From positions 3,798,001 to 3,862,000 of the forward strand of contig JARHVA010000592.1 of assembly GCA_037957365.1 (NCBI GenBank): a stretch of DNA of 64,000 nt, read 5' to 3'. Source of the stretch: Torreya grandis. Taxonomy: Eukaryota; Streptophyta; Pinopsida; Cupressales; Taxaceae. Shown here piece by piece: positions 20,639-32,815 of this stretch. Position 1 is the stretch's first letter; every line of letters starts with the position of its first letter. The notes under the pieces were generated by a model. It saw only the letters and a list, made by a program, of their open reading frames with translations, was not told the DNA's origin and searched no databases. The position numbers and the translations under genes are program-made.

Positions 20639-21406
20639 TCGATGAAAACTGACACCTTCAAAATGAAAATTTTGATGACACCTTATGCTTGTGCTATTAG
20701 TGAATACAATATCTTTTACAGGTCCTTTAATGTCCTTGTGACGAAGTGTAAATGTCACACTAGAGATTGGAAGATCTATAGGAGGCCAGAGGACTATTAC
20801 CCTTATCCAGTTAGTTATTCACTCAGAGTTTGGGTTTAAAAATTGAATGGAAATTTTATTATTAGTAGTATGATTATTTTAGTTTCATTTTTACATTTCT
20901 ATACCTGTTATTCATAACATGGAGTAGATAGTGTTAGTTTTATTTTGTTTCTCTCATTACACAAATTATCACCTCTCACTTGATAGGGGAGAAGATATAG
21001 AATTTGGTTGATATTTGATCAATCATCAGTGATAGTATGAGTTGATAGGGGTTGATAGAACCAACAGTGTTAAGCAAAGGTCATTAATATTTTTTGGGAA
21101 TTAGGAAGATGTGCCATACATAGTACATGGTGGTCACTTTAATGGGATTTTAGGTAGAGCCCTATGTGGATCCATGTAGTTGGATAGGCCTTGATCACGT
21201 TCTACTATAATATATTACAATGATCATAGGGATGATCATGTCTTGATCATGTTCATCAACATTTTTTTCCATAACTCATAAATCAGGCTTTTGTATGGAG
21301 CAACATTAGTTTTGGTCAATATTTATATGTATAGTTGTAGTTGGTTCAGAGTTTCTTTGATTAATTCAGAGTCAGTTATCCTATTCTTTCTATACCCCTT
21401 TAGATC
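20639..21406. other. Unassigned sequence, possibly 3' region of copia-type element G
   Basis: I find no convincing coding motif. It ends in a purine tract and LTR start typical of Ty1/copia, so part of it may be the decayed end and 3' UTR of that element. This is inference from adjacency. Confidence 0.3.
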
Positions 21407-21680
21407 AAGGGGGAATTTGTTGGGTCATATGATCCAAAATAGTTTTATTTGTTTAATTTATATATTAATAATGTTTTATTAGTAATTTAATTTAATATGA
21501 TTGTTATTGTCTTGGTTGGTTCACAAGAATTAGTTAAATCTAGTAACTCCCTATAAAATATTTATAATATTTTACCCTATTTGTAAATATTATCTCAAAA
21601 TAATAATTTATCATACTTTTATCAAATACTTTATTTATAATGTAATTTGTTCATATTATCTACAAAAATATGGGCTAACA
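21407..21680 (+). repeat. Copia-type 3' LTR with polypurine tract (element G)
   Basis: The tract AAGGGGGAA (21407-21415) is followed by TGTTGGGTCATATGATCC at 21418 and an AT-rich 263-bp segment ending GGGCTAACA (21680). TGTT...AACA termini directly after such a tract are the standard layout of plant Ty1/copia 3' LTRs. The bases outside (GAATT left, CTCTA right) do not match, so it is not a simple solo LTR. No second copy was found in the window. Confidence 0.55.
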
Positions 21681-21750
21681 CTCTATATGAGGTGAAAGAG
21701 TCCCCTGTACACAAACCATGAGTTCTCCACATAGGAAGAAAATCCAACTG

Positions 21751-22430
21751 TTATATGTGATTATGATGTCCCAAAGATACATCACCTATAGAAACACTAA
21801 TGTTGTGGTGACCTTGATAAATAATAGGTCTAATAGGAGATACAATACTTTGTAAGTCACTGTCAATATGTCTATCAGTGTATCCCATAAATTTGAGTAT
21901 AAAAGACTTGAAAATAAGAGTATATATCTCAAAAAAACCAAGCATGTGAGAAATTGGATCCATCATAAAACAAGTAATAATAACAGTATAAGGAGAAACA
22001 ACAACATCCAAATTATAATGTGCAATAAAAATAAGTTCCTCATGAAAATCATAGTCTAAACACATGTAGTCACCAATAAGAGGAGTAGATGTTGAAGGAA
22101 AACCAATTGTGGCACAACAAATTCATCCTTAGGAAGTCATGATGGTGTCTCATACATTATATTTAAAATTGATAGTGGAAGTGGCACATCCTCAAGAATC
22201 ATGTCCTCTCAATCAATTAAATGAATATGAACAATACAAACTATATGAGGAGTAATAAGTGCCTCAAGAAAACCATGATCAAAATACAAGTCCTCACTAA
22301 CATGAGAAATGATGTTTGTGTCATCATCAAAAGATGAATCCTCACTTACAAGAGGAAAATAAAGTGTAATAGAAGGAGGTAGAGTAAAAGAGGGTTCAAA
22401 AGACCCATAAGACTCAGTATCATTCCCAAG
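21751..22430 (-). pseudogene. Element E unrecognised downstream ORF pieces
   Basis: Minus-strand open pieces (22209-22520 and 21751-22065) read on from the gag remnant. The segment is acidic and hydrophobic, with the repeated motif VSEDSSFDDD / VSEDLYFDH and later HYNLDVVVSPYTVI. I recognise no protease, integrase or RT motif. It may be a scrambled part of the element's polyprotein or an unrelated accessory sequence. Confidence 0.35.
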
Positions 22431-22697
22431 TAGTGCTAACAAGCAATCATAAACTTCTTTGGGTGATGTGGCACATGTGACATAGAATTGTAAAGTGTCT
22501 AAAATATAGAAGATAATCAAGTAAAGAGCCTAATATTACATGGATGTAATCCAAGTAATATCTTCCTCCTCTATAAAGTGAGGAAAGTCACCAAATATAA
22601 ATCTCCATAAGCCTTTCAGTTGTAAGTGTGTTTTCATTTTGATCTTCCAAGTGTTGTAATTTAAGGTGTCAAGGAGTTCAAAGAAGTGGGAATCCAT
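22420..22697 (-). pseudogene. Element E gag (UBN2/copia type)
   Basis: From an ATG at 22697 the minus strand reads MDSHFFELLDTLNYNTWKIK, then LKGLWRFI. After stops and a frame change it reads VTCATSPKEVYDCLLALLGN. The order 'NY..WK..M...L...LW..I' then 'ATSPKE.WD.L..L.GN' is characteristic of Ty1/copia gag (DUF4219/UBN2). Gag would build the virus-like particle. The coding frame is broken between the two blocks (about 22540-22560), so it is a pseudogene. Confidence 0.7.
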
Positions 22698-23635
22698 TGT
22701 CAAAAAATAAAGACAATAGTTAGGAAGAAGAAGAACCCTCCCAAAAATACAAATACCTCATGAAAATTTAGCGTCTCCTAATGAAATTAATAATTACCCC
22801 AAAATTTGGTACTTTATAATTTAGTGTGTTTTAAAAAATAAATGACACCAGTAGATCAGGTATAAAAAAACATACACTTTTGAAATAATTAGACTCAATT
22901 TTAACTCACCAATCAAAAGATATAATTAATAAATATTTAATATCATAAATAGGTCAAATTAAAATGCACAAAATTTAAATTATTAAAAAAATTAATTATA
23001 TGGAGAGATTTAAATGAAGTTCAAGGGCTAGAAGTTAAGCCCCCATTATTAGGAATAAAAAAATAAGCCCTCACTATTGGGAGTAAAAAAATAAGACCCC
23101 CATGTGACCATACCATATGACCAAGGGGACAAGGGTGAGGATGATATCTTCCCCTTCTTGATTCATTTGATTGATGTGGGAGTGACATCACCACCAAAAG
23201 AGAGGGAAACTTGAGATGAATAGTGTTTTGTCTGTTGGTCTTAAATTGACACTCTCTTAACCATCGACATGCTAAACTATTATTATCATAAATTTGAGAC
23301 TTGCCTGGGCATCATCATTATGTTATGTAAAAATATGCAAAACACATGAATCTTTAGGATAAACTCACTCGTGACATAGATAATGTAGGAACAATACAAC
23401 AAAATGCCTAGAAAATGTAGGATGACGTAGAAAATTCTAAAAAAATAAAACTACATAAATAGAACTCAATTTTATTCCTCCTTCTTGAACCCTCATGATA
23501 GATGACTTGGGCCAAATCATACAAGAAAAACATATAAAAATTCTTGCCTACCACTGTAGCAAACAAAAACTAGATATATGAAATAGAAAAATAAGTCTTT
23601 GTAGAAAACTCACAAATTGATGAATACCAAAATTA
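22698..23635 (-). other. Element E leader (5' UTR) without recognisable gene
   Basis: About 940 bp lie between the PBS and the gag start on the minus strand. The segment is AT-rich and includes a short imperfect duplication of AAGCCC(T/C)-rich sequence near 23038-23100. I see no coding signal. Confidence 0.4.
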
Positions 23636-23650
23636 GAGGCTCTGATACCA
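23636..23650 (-). other. Element E primer-binding site (initiator Met tRNA)
   Basis: The minus strand reads TGGTATCAGAGCCTC directly after the LTR terminus TTTTCA. TGGTATCAGAGCC is the standard plant initiator-Met PBS, here without a mismatch. Confidence 0.9.
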
Positions 23651-24139
23651 TGAAAAGAATGGAGAATAAAGCATTACAAGTCACAATATCTTAGGTGTTA
23701 ACATAACATCACATTCATAACAATAAGAATCTAAAATAATAGACATAGAGATTGATTTCAAAATAAATAGCAACTATATCATATATTACATCTCTAGAAC
23801 TTCATCAAATACAATGAATGACCCTTACATATATAAGCAAGGAAGGTAAATCCTAACTAAGATATCAAGATAAGTGATAAATTATGAATAATAGATCAAG
23901 CTAAGTGATCAATCATGACTTCAAGATCATGCTAGAGATCAAACCTAGGACTAACAAATAACTATCCTTAAAGGATAGAAATAACTAGAAATTATCCCTA
24001 TAATATCTAAGAGATAAATATGTAATATATCATAATATCTAAAATAAATTAAATTAAATATCCATACATAAGTGGGTGGGAATAATAAAATAAAGCACCT
24101 AGGTTAACATGAGCTAAAAATAAACAACCTACTCTAACA
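23651..24139 (-). repeat. Element E 5' LTR (489 bp)
   Basis: On the minus strand it begins TGTTAGAGTAGGTTG and ends CATTCTTTTCA next to the PBS, with canonical TG...CA termini. Its PBS-proximal 70 bp are homologous to the LTR stub at 2404-2473. Confidence 0.8.
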
Positions 24140-25560
24140 TTAACATCCTGTTTACTCATAGTTGACCACAGTTATAACAAAAGTTATAATTCCTTCCAAG
24201 CATCCAAGTTTATATTATCATTCCACATGAAAAAATCTCATTCACTCATGATGTTTGTATTTCAAACTACATTCTAAGTTCATAGGTCATCACGATCCAT
24301 CCATGTGTCAAAATATTGTAAACTCTAGATGCAGTCAATTTTTATGAAGTATTCTAAATCCTCCAGGATCTAGGAACCTTGATATTTTTCCATGTCGTGA
24401 CATCTCATTCAGTCAAAAAATTTTAGAGTAAAATACACAACCAATATTCAAAAGGTTCCAAAATTCTTGAGATCAGTCCAGGTGGAAAAACCTCATTGAC
24501 CTAAGACCCATAAGATCAAGGTAGGTCCAAATATTCAAAGTTACCAAGTATCCAAGCAAATGATATCATGATAGGTGTTATACTTTAGTTCACTTGGGCT
24601 TTGTCAATTATAGATACATTATCAAAGTTATGTTTTATCTAGATCCCCAAGGACTATTCATGTGTCATCATCTGAGAATTCAAGGGCTTGACATGACAAA
24701 GTACAATGCTAAAAGTTTTAAGTCTTTTAGATTAATGAGACCTATCCACATGGTGAGATCTCATTAAATCAAAACTTTCCTATCAAATTTACATTGTTAG
24801 AGTTATGTTTTCTCTAGATCCTCAAAGACCATCCATCTATAATCATCTTAGAAGCTTAGAACCTATCAAAAGGAAGGTACAAAAGCAAAATAAAGTAATT
24901 TTCTTAGGGTTCCAATATTTCTCCCCATGGTACCATCTTGTGCACATAGATCCTCTTATAAAATTCACACAATTTAAATTCTAGAAGAGCCTTGAGTTAA
25001 TGACATCATGATATGTGGAAAAATATCATTAAGTCATAGCTTACAGAGCATATAAAGTAGAATTATAAAGCTAAGGAACCCAGATAAATGATATTGAAAC
25101 AACTGTCATAATATCATAGATGCATAGCCAGAATAAAAATGTGAGAGTTGACATCTAGGCAAAAACTAAATAAACAAGGAATGGAAACTTGTTTTAAAGT
25201 GATGACTGAGCACTTAAAATTAATGAAAAGTCTCCACATGATAGAAAAGACACTTGCTAAAGTTGAGTTGTCAATTTCAAATTAAAATGAGAAGTAAATC
25301 CAATTTTTTTTGTTACATTAATTTCACACAAACTAGTCACTCAAATCTCAAGATTAATGAAATATATGCAAAATCCTAAGAGCATCAAATCATTTTTCCA
25401 TTAATCAATGAGCTATGAACTATGAATTTGAGCCATCAAGACTTCAAGAGTCCTAATTTTCCTATTAAATAATTTGTAAATTAATCCATCTAAGCTTGTT
25501 ATAAACTCTAAAATTTAACAATGGCTTCTTCATCTTGATCAACTAACAAACCTCCTTCTC
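24140..25560. repeat. Gene-free region with diffuse degenerate repeats
   Basis: There is no coding signal. Recurrent phrases suggest an old tandem array. AGTTATGTTTT-TCTAGATCC occurs at 24626 and 24801 (175 bp apart). Variants of ATCTCATTxAxTCA occur near 24236, 24401, 24488, 24758 and 25023. Spacing is irregular and unit boundaries cannot be fixed by eye. Confidence 0.35.
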
Positions 25561-25659
25561 AGTATTATATTGTAGGATAAACCAAATACTTAGACATAAT
25601 TTATGACAAAGGGGTGTTACCATTTCCCCATTACTTTTCTCTATGGGATGTAATCAATA

Positions 25660-27852
25660 GTATTGAACTATATTCAACCCAGGATCAAATGGATGAGGAC
25701 AAAAAAATATATGTGGATGATCTGTTATCGATTAAAATAATGAGATTACATAACACAATAATGAAATCATAAGTAATTCTATGCATTGACTTACTTCAGG
25801 ATTTATTTCTCAATTGTGCTTTTAATGGAAATATTTTTTCACTTTAGACTCCATAAGAATGTAGTTACTTATATCTGGGGATGATTTTGAGAATTATTTA
25901 CACCTATCCATGCCTGAAATGACTTATAGTTAGGCTATAACTAATGCATGGTTAGACCATAACACAATCGAGGGAAAGTTTAAATAGTGGCTGGTGAAGG
26001 GCAAAAAATTAAATATTCAAGGAGTTGTATATTCAGTGGCCATAATCAAATTAAGGCTAGGCATAAGATAGCCATGGCCTTGTTGAAGAAGCTGTATGGG
26101 TTTGATAACATCACCTATGTACATGAAGAGTGGGTGCCCTTGCTAGACATAATCCTGACTTTTAATTATTTTTTTATGTTTAGAGAGGTTATTAGTGTCT
26201 ATCTTAGGGCATAAATGTTAAAGTTTGATGAAAGGCCATCTAATGGTAATTTCTATATGATGTCTTATGTAGTAGATGCCATCATGGGGACAATACACAT
26301 AACTTATGGGTAACCCTAGGATCCATCCATAAAATATGTGAAAAACATGGTCTATGATGACTTCTCCCTACTCCACGTTTATAGGTTTAGGAGAGAAATA
26401 AATAAGATTTCATAGGAAAAAAAATCCATTGATGTATGAATCCATTTATGGGTTAGCCATGCCTAGGCTTTCTGACAATAGAAGATGTAATATTTAGAAT
26501 ATGGGAGATTATTGGTATTATCCTAACTATACTATAATCAGGGTAAAGGGAACCATGGCTACTCCTCTAAATATCCCTTGGTTTATTCCTAGAAAATTTA
26601 TAGAGTAGGAAATAACTTTCTAGATTTATAATAGTGTGGATGAGGATTTAGCTACCAAGCATCAAGGGTACTATCATAAGACCCTCTGAGCAATGGAAAA
26701 ATATAATATTCACTAAGAAGGCACCTTAAGTTAGTTGGGAAGATTAGAACCCACTATGGGCTAAGTCAATCATAATTTAGAGATTGGGATCCCAAATATA
26801 GAGTGAAGCAATACATCAACAACCTTAGAAATAAGGGGGTCCATTTCCCTTATAGATACAAAAGCTACGAACATGATCTAATTTTTATTATGTTGTATAT
26901 GATTTTGGGGTTTATACAAAGATGAATTAGTATAGAATGCCTTTGTTGTTAGCCCATGAAATTTAATATGTTCCTTCAATCATAAGAGAGCAAGCAAACA
27001 AGATAGTGGAGGAGGCAAATAAAGTTGTGAGCCATCAATGGCCCTAACCACATGCTCAATTATCACTTAATTATGATCATCCCACCTCTCCATGACAAAC
27101 ATAAATTGGCACATTAGAGGAAGGTGCCCCTCAGAGGGATGTATATCCACAGATAATAAGGAACGTTCTTAAAGGAATTCAGACCCTCAACCAATAGTTA
27201 TAGTGCAGTCTCCTAAAAAACTAGAAGATCTTCATCTCCTTTAAGTCAATAAATAACAACATTTTATTTGGCACCATTTACCCATTGGCTATAATTCAAC
27301 AAGTAAGTCTCCCTACATTCTTACAAGGTTATTTTGCATCTATACGTTTTATAATTCTAGTCTCAACACCCTGATCCTCTCCACCTATGATTTCTGCAAT
27401 CCTATTAATTTTACCTCATGTTTTTCCTACTTTTTTCTACTTCACTACCACATTCTATTAATAAACTCCCTTCATCTCCCATCCCATTTAATTCAGGACA
27501 AGTCCATTCACATTTTAATTTATCCATTGTCACTTATAAAAGGAAGCCTATAACTCTTTTAGTTTCACCTCCTAATGTCTAATTAGAAGAGAGACCTAAT
27601 GAACACCCATTCTCTAAAAGAGTCCTCTATATAAGGAATCTGAGGAGGAAAAGGATGAATTAAAAATAAGAATAAAAGAAATAGAGCCTATCCAAGTGCT
27701 AAATAATGATGAAGAAGATAATAGGTGGGGAACTAAAAAAGTGTGTGTGTCTAGAGAAGACACAGATCCTAAAGAAGAAATAAATTTCTTCAAGGAAACA
27801 ATGAAGAGGAATATAGATATACAAGGATATTGGGTGAGGAACAAGGAGTGAA
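25660..27852 (+). pseudogene. Unrecognised degenerate ORF, plus strand
   Basis: A long, broken frame shows coherent protein-like stretches. These include QDQMDEDKKIYVDDLLSIKI (about 25680), GDDFENYLHLSMPEM, then IKARHKIAMALLKKLYGFDN and ITYVHEEWVPLLDIILTFNY (25987-26214), NFYMMSYVVDAIMG, and YYPNYTIIRVKGTMATPLNI (about 26500). It ends in a highly acidic tail, SEEEKDELKIRIKEIE, to about 27850. Stops and at least two frame changes interrupt it. I do not recognise a named domain. The style (a globular part, then a low-complexity acidic part) would fit a capsid-like protein of an unclassified retroelement, but I see no RT, protease or zinc knuckle. Confidence 0.4.
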
Positions 27853-28599
27853 ATAAAAAAGTGGTGACTCAATATCCACTAAATAATTAGTGAAATATAG
27901 GTGTTAGAGTCAAACATAGAATATATGTTGAGAGAATCCCCTACTTTGGGACTTACTAATGCACCTATAACCACAACCCCTAGTCCTTCTCCTGAAGCTT
28001 CTATTTAAATTTTATCTACTCTAATAAGGACCAACTTCCAACCAATGTGTAGATATTCTTATTATGCTTGGTATTTTATCCTCATATCATTAATGTAGCT
28101 TCTCTATCTTGTTCATATTAAGACTCCATCTCTTTCCCTATTTTTTATTCATGAAACAAATATGAAGAAAAAAATAGTAACACATCCCTCAAGTAGAAAT
28201 TGGGGTTCCATTCTCTATCAAAAGTGCAAATGTAATCATGTAAATAAAAGTCACATAGTTTATTCTAAAATTTAGGAGTATTATGAGTGTATACTTCAAA
28301 GAAAGACTGAGCATCATTTAGTGTTGTGGTTAACCCACCATACCTTTGCATGAACTAAATTTTAAGCTAGTTCTCTTTGAGATATAAACCATAAACTATG
28401 GAAGGAGGTATGTACTATAGTATTATCCCAACTGATTATCCTGTATCTTCCACTTTTTATTTTAATTGGAAAATTTATTCATTTCTCTCATTCAGTGTGT
28501 CCTCAATATCCTTCAATAATTATTTAATTTTTATTTTTTCCTCTTTCAATTTGATATATTAAATATACTGGTATTAGATGTATAAAGCTTGAATCTTAA
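27853..28599. other. No recognisable gene
   Basis: AT-rich sequence with short scattered frames on both strands. I see no motif. Confidence 0.5.
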
Positions 28600-30100
28600 C
28601 ATCCCTCCTTAAAGATAATTCCTCACTACTTGACCCATATGTTTGGATGACCACTAATGCCTTGGATGTTTATTTAGTGAAAATAAAGCCAAAGGATCTT
28701 ATGATATTGTTATCAATGGTTGCATCATGAAATTCTACTCCTTTATTTTGATGTGTTACTAAAAAAGTTTGGTCTGCTACATGCAGTGGAGTTGATGCAA
28801 GTAGATTAATGGTCACAAGATTTTATGCCACTTTAGGTGGATGTGATTATCTAAGTTATTCCTTAACCACTCCTACTAATATGTCCAATCCATATTGTTT
28901 TCTCTCTATCTCCCTAATTTGAGCTCTGATATTTTCAAAAATTTCCCTTTCAACTATCATTTCTTCTTCTTTCATATTCAAATGAGTAGGAGAGGGAAAA
29001 TGTGTTTCCAAAGTTCCTTCATGTTTCACACTCTATTCTTCCTCTTTGTTTCTTGCCCATTCACCCTAATGTTCCATGAAGTACCTATAAGAGGTGTTAA
29101 ATGTTGGCCCTATTGTAGTGGATTCTTCTTCTTCATTATCAAAGGATTGGGCTTCTATGTGTTCATAATTATCTTCTTCATCTAACCCTCCAGACTCATT
29201 ATGAATGATTTTAGAGGGGTTTTAGGGTTTAATTCTAGAAATTCTACATCTAATATGTTGGGATCTTCTTTTGGGAGAAATAATTTAAGAAAAATTGTGT
29301 TTCTTCTTAGATTGAGATGATGAAAGAATTCCTCTACTCTTATCTTTGGAACTAATTTTGCCACTCTTAATTCTTGGGTTTTGGTATCAATATACTACTC
29401 CTTTGCTTATTAGTTGTTTCATGAGATATTGTTTTTGGTTTCTTGGCCTCACGAGGATGGACAATTGTTAGATAATTAAAATCAATCTCTTGCATTTATT
29501 CAATATTCTTTTTTTTCTTCACAACTTCATTTAACCAATCAAGAACTTATATATTAGGAGGTTTTTGCACAAGAGCAATATCAGATTCTTTTTTATTTTT
29601 TGAAGAAAGGGGAGGAGTTAGAAAAACTTAATATTTTCCATGTATAATTTCACCTTCTCCTTTTCCTACTGTATCAATTAGAGTCTTGGGATAAGGTTCA
29701 ATAGGAAATTTAACATTTTTGAATAAGAGACGATGGTATAGAAGTATTTGGTTGAGAAGGGATAGAATAATCCAATAACAAAAATGAATCCAAAGCCAAA
29801 AACTATTATGTAGTATTAGTTAGCAGTGATTGAGGTTGGAAAAAATTGTCAAGAGGGGCTTATTATGAAATGGAAAGACTTTGAGTACCTAGAATCTTTT
29901 TGCCCAATCTCCTTAACTTCAACTTAAGTGGTTTCTTCACTGGAATAACTTCTATGATAGTTTTGACTTCTATCCCTACTTTTTTTTCTTTTGTATCCTC
30001 ACTAATTGCCACTACTAAGGATATACCTACTTTTTTTTATGTTTTAATGTAATTACCAATTAAACTTATTTCATTGGAGGAGGGAATCTCGCTTTATCAA
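28600..30100 (-). pseudogene. Unrecognised degenerate ORF, minus strand
   Basis: The minus strand holds a long interrupted frame. Coherent pieces include NVKFPIEPYPKTLIDTVGKG (about 29700), VLDWLNEVVKKKKNIE, MAKLVPKIRVEEFFHHLNLR and FLKLFLPKEDPNILDVEFLE (29182-29364), then an acidic stretch. Further along comes VEFHDATIDNNIIRSFGFIF followed by SKALVVIQTYGSSSEELSLR (about 28610-28740). About ten stops interrupt it. No catalytic or zinc-binding motif is evident. It is probably the remains of a polyprotein from an older element, by analogy with neighbours. Confidence 0.4.
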
Positions 30101-31061
30101 AATTGATGCCTTTAATTTTCAACCACTTGAAAGTTTTATTCAATACACTTTGAGTTCTGTTGATGAGAGGAGTGGATTATCTCTTATGCAAATCTATTCT
30201 TGGAAGAGGTTTTGATTCAATTTCATATTTTCATATATTTGATCTAATATATATTCATCTTCTGATATATTTTTCTTAATTTACAATATATTAAAAATAA
30301 TCACTTATTATAGAGTGAATTATGAATAATCATGAATTCTCACATTTTTTTCATCACCATAGTCCATCTAGTAGTCTTCAAAATTATGTACATGTTGATA
30401 TGAAGAACCAATAATATTCTATATTAGACCCCTAACATAAAATTAAGGTTGACTTTGAAATGACTAAATAGTAACTCGAGTCATTTTTTCATCAATCAAT
30501 TTTGCTTTGGAAAAAGAAGAACAAGTATATCAACCAATATAAATAAGATATTTTATCTCAAACTTGTGTATATAAGGAAACATCTTTCATGTTTTAGTTA
30601 ACTATCTCACTAGTTCCATCAAAGCCTACATGTAATCCATGTATACCAAAAGCATGTACGAAGCTACTTTGCAGCCACAAATTCTCAAGTAGGAAAAAGT
30701 TGGGAATTGTATAAACCATGTTCCACACAGAATTTTTTTAGAGGCCTAAATTGATAGTCTCATATTGTAGGGTTTTGGTTCGAACATCTGAATCACATAT
30801 TACAAGAATGCATCATTTACCCTATAGAAGTGACATGAACTTTATTTCAAAGAGAGTTGAGGATAAAAGTCATAAATTTTGGTAGTCTACATACAACCCA
30901 CTGTATTCAAGCCATTATATAACCTCCTTCTGATGACAACATAAACAAGATAAGAATTCACATATAATTTAGAAGTTGTATTGATTTATATGAGTTTATT
31001 GTGAATTGAATCACTAATTAACTATCCTCAGTTGATATACTATTTGTTTTGGTGAATGATC

Positions 31062-31062
<1 letters not shown>
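30101..31062. other. No recognisable gene
   Basis: AT-rich. I see no convincing coding frame, LTR terminus or RNA gene. Confidence 0.5.

Positions 31063-31096
<34 letters not shown>
31063..31096 (+). repeat. (TG)n microsatellite
   Basis: An uninterrupted run of about 17 TG units. Confidence 0.95.
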
Positions 31097-31098
<2 letters not shown>

Positions 31099-31874
31099 CC
31101 ATGTCTAAAAATTCTTAGCAATTGGGCTTCCCACTACTCTATAGAGGAGTAATCATGTCATAGACCTCATTCATGAATTTAAATCTAGAAATATTATTAG
31201 GTAGCCTTGTTGTTGTATGCTTAGGTTTTTTCAGTCATTGATTATTGACCCATTTTGAACAAGAGATGGTATTAGAATCCCAAAATTATTGAGTGGATAT
31301 AGGAGTCAGGTTAACAATGTTTTCCTATCAGGTAACTATAATAGAAACTTAATATGGTTTAAACCTAATCATAATACCAATTTTCCATTTGGATTCTTGA
31401 CTTCCCTATTTTTTGCATCATAGTGTTTGGCCATTGCCAAAATAAGTTCTAGACATTGAACTGAAGTTGGGAATTTTTTTTCCTATGTCAATCTTTTGTC
31501 ATGAATAATTTATCCATAGTCTATTTTGCTTTCACCATTTACTCTATTCCATATCAATATGACCTATGTTAGTGTCTATTATTTCTTTAACATTTGACTC
31601 TAGGTGTGAAGGAGGCACTACCCTTTAAAATTGATACCTCATATTTGTGTCATCTTCTAAATGTAGTTTATTTTTAGTAGGGGTCTTCTTCAGAGTACTC
31701 TTCTTGGGATTCTACTTGATCGAGGTGTTGAATATTGACATTCGATGAGGATTACCAACCTAGGAGAGAAGGACCAACACATGAATTAAGTCATGAAGAT
31801 AGAGAGAGATTTGAATGTGCTCTAGAAAAATATGATTTTTGTGGAGTGTAAATGTAGGTATAAAAATTCAACAG
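31097..31874. other. No recognisable gene
   Basis: AT-rich sequence without visible coding or repeat structure. Confidence 0.5.
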
Positions 31875-31985
31875 GATGTCTATCAAATTATCAAGCTCTA
31901 ATGGAATATTTTGTAGGCAGTCAGAGTTTGATAGAGTGTTTAATAGGGTGTTAGGTCCTAATAACATGCTTAATAGGATTGTCAT
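31875..31985. repeat. 30-bp-period degenerate repeat, cluster 1
   Basis: Three to four consecutive units of about 30-32 bp resemble GTTTAATAGGGTGTTAGGTC followed by CTAATAACAT. Each unit has a TTxAATAGG block, a TTAG/TCAG block and a CTAAT/CTGAT block. The open frame on the minus strand over it is a by-product of the three-divisible period. Confidence 0.5.
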
Positions 31986-32589
31986 AATCTACAATGTAAA
32001 AAAAATAGTGTTTGAGTTTGTGATATTTAAAAATAAGTTTTAAAGTCTAATAAGGTGTTTGAAGAAATGAAAAGATTTGAAAAATTCACCAATAGGCCTC
32101 AAGATCCAATGACATGTTTGGAGAGCCTTTAGAGTCTGATTATGATTGAAAAAGGTGTGTAAACTCTTAAAATATGTTCCACATAATGAAAAATATCAAC
32201 TTAAAAACATTCTTGAGGATGATCTGAATAGTCAAACAAGTCTCTAAAGGAAACTTTGAGAAAAATAATGTGGAAGCCAAATAATTATAAACCCTAGCCT
32301 CTATCTATGATCTTTGAAAACAAAACAATTTCTTGAAAGCATGTGAAAGGTTGAAGATCAATGAAATTCCAAGCCTACAAATGAAGGCAATGAAGGATTT
32401 TCAAATTGATAGGTTCTGAGAAAATGAATAAATGATGAGTTGAATGAGAATGGTTTGAAGACTTATATGGCAAGGTGCAAGAAAACTACACATGCAAAGA
32501 CCAAATAAGAGTAATGGCAGAAGTTGGGATGTGCATAAAAATGTGTTAGGATACAATAAGCATTGAATCAAGTTTTTTTACTTGAATCA

Positions 32590-32815
32590 TAACATGTGAG
32601 GAGGTTTGTCATCTGATCAAGATGTGATAGGTATTTGAACACCTATCAGAGTCTATAATGTGTTTAGGTAGTCATCAAATATCGATGACATGTTTTATAG
32701 GCTATTAGATCCTAATAGTATATTTGAACATGAATCATATTTTGATTACTTGTTAAATAGATATCAAAACTTTGATATGTGTTTAATATGTCTTTAAAAC
32801 CTACCAAAGCAAACT
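32590..32815. repeat. 30-bp-period degenerate repeat, cluster 2
   Basis: About seven further units of the same type occur, for example GTGTTTAGGTAGTCATCAAA, ATGTTTTATAGGCTATTAGA and TGTTAAATAGATATCAAAAC, each followed by about 10 bp. Intermediate degenerate copies lie between the two clusters (about 32040-32150). Confidence 0.5.

Larger units (their letters stand above)
21681..24139 (-). mobile_element. Element E: copia-type retroelement remnant, minus strand
   Basis: Read leftward from an LTR (24139-23651), it has an initiator-Met PBS, a leader of about 940 bp, a copia-type gag start at 22697, and an unrecognised ORF. No 3' LTR, integrase or RT is visible before 21681. It is therefore either truncated or a non-autonomous derivative. 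Confidence 0.6.

Noticed and set aside
21418..21680. Interpretation as a solo LTR.
   Set aside because: A good polypurine tract sits immediately upstream and the outer flanks do not match, so a 3' LTR of a decayed element fits better.
28600..28760. Faint resemblance of VEFHDATIDNNII...SKALVVIQTYG to a dehydrogenase nucleotide-binding region.
   Set aside because: No GxGxxG motif, no surrounding enzyme domain, and stops throughout. The likeness is superficial.
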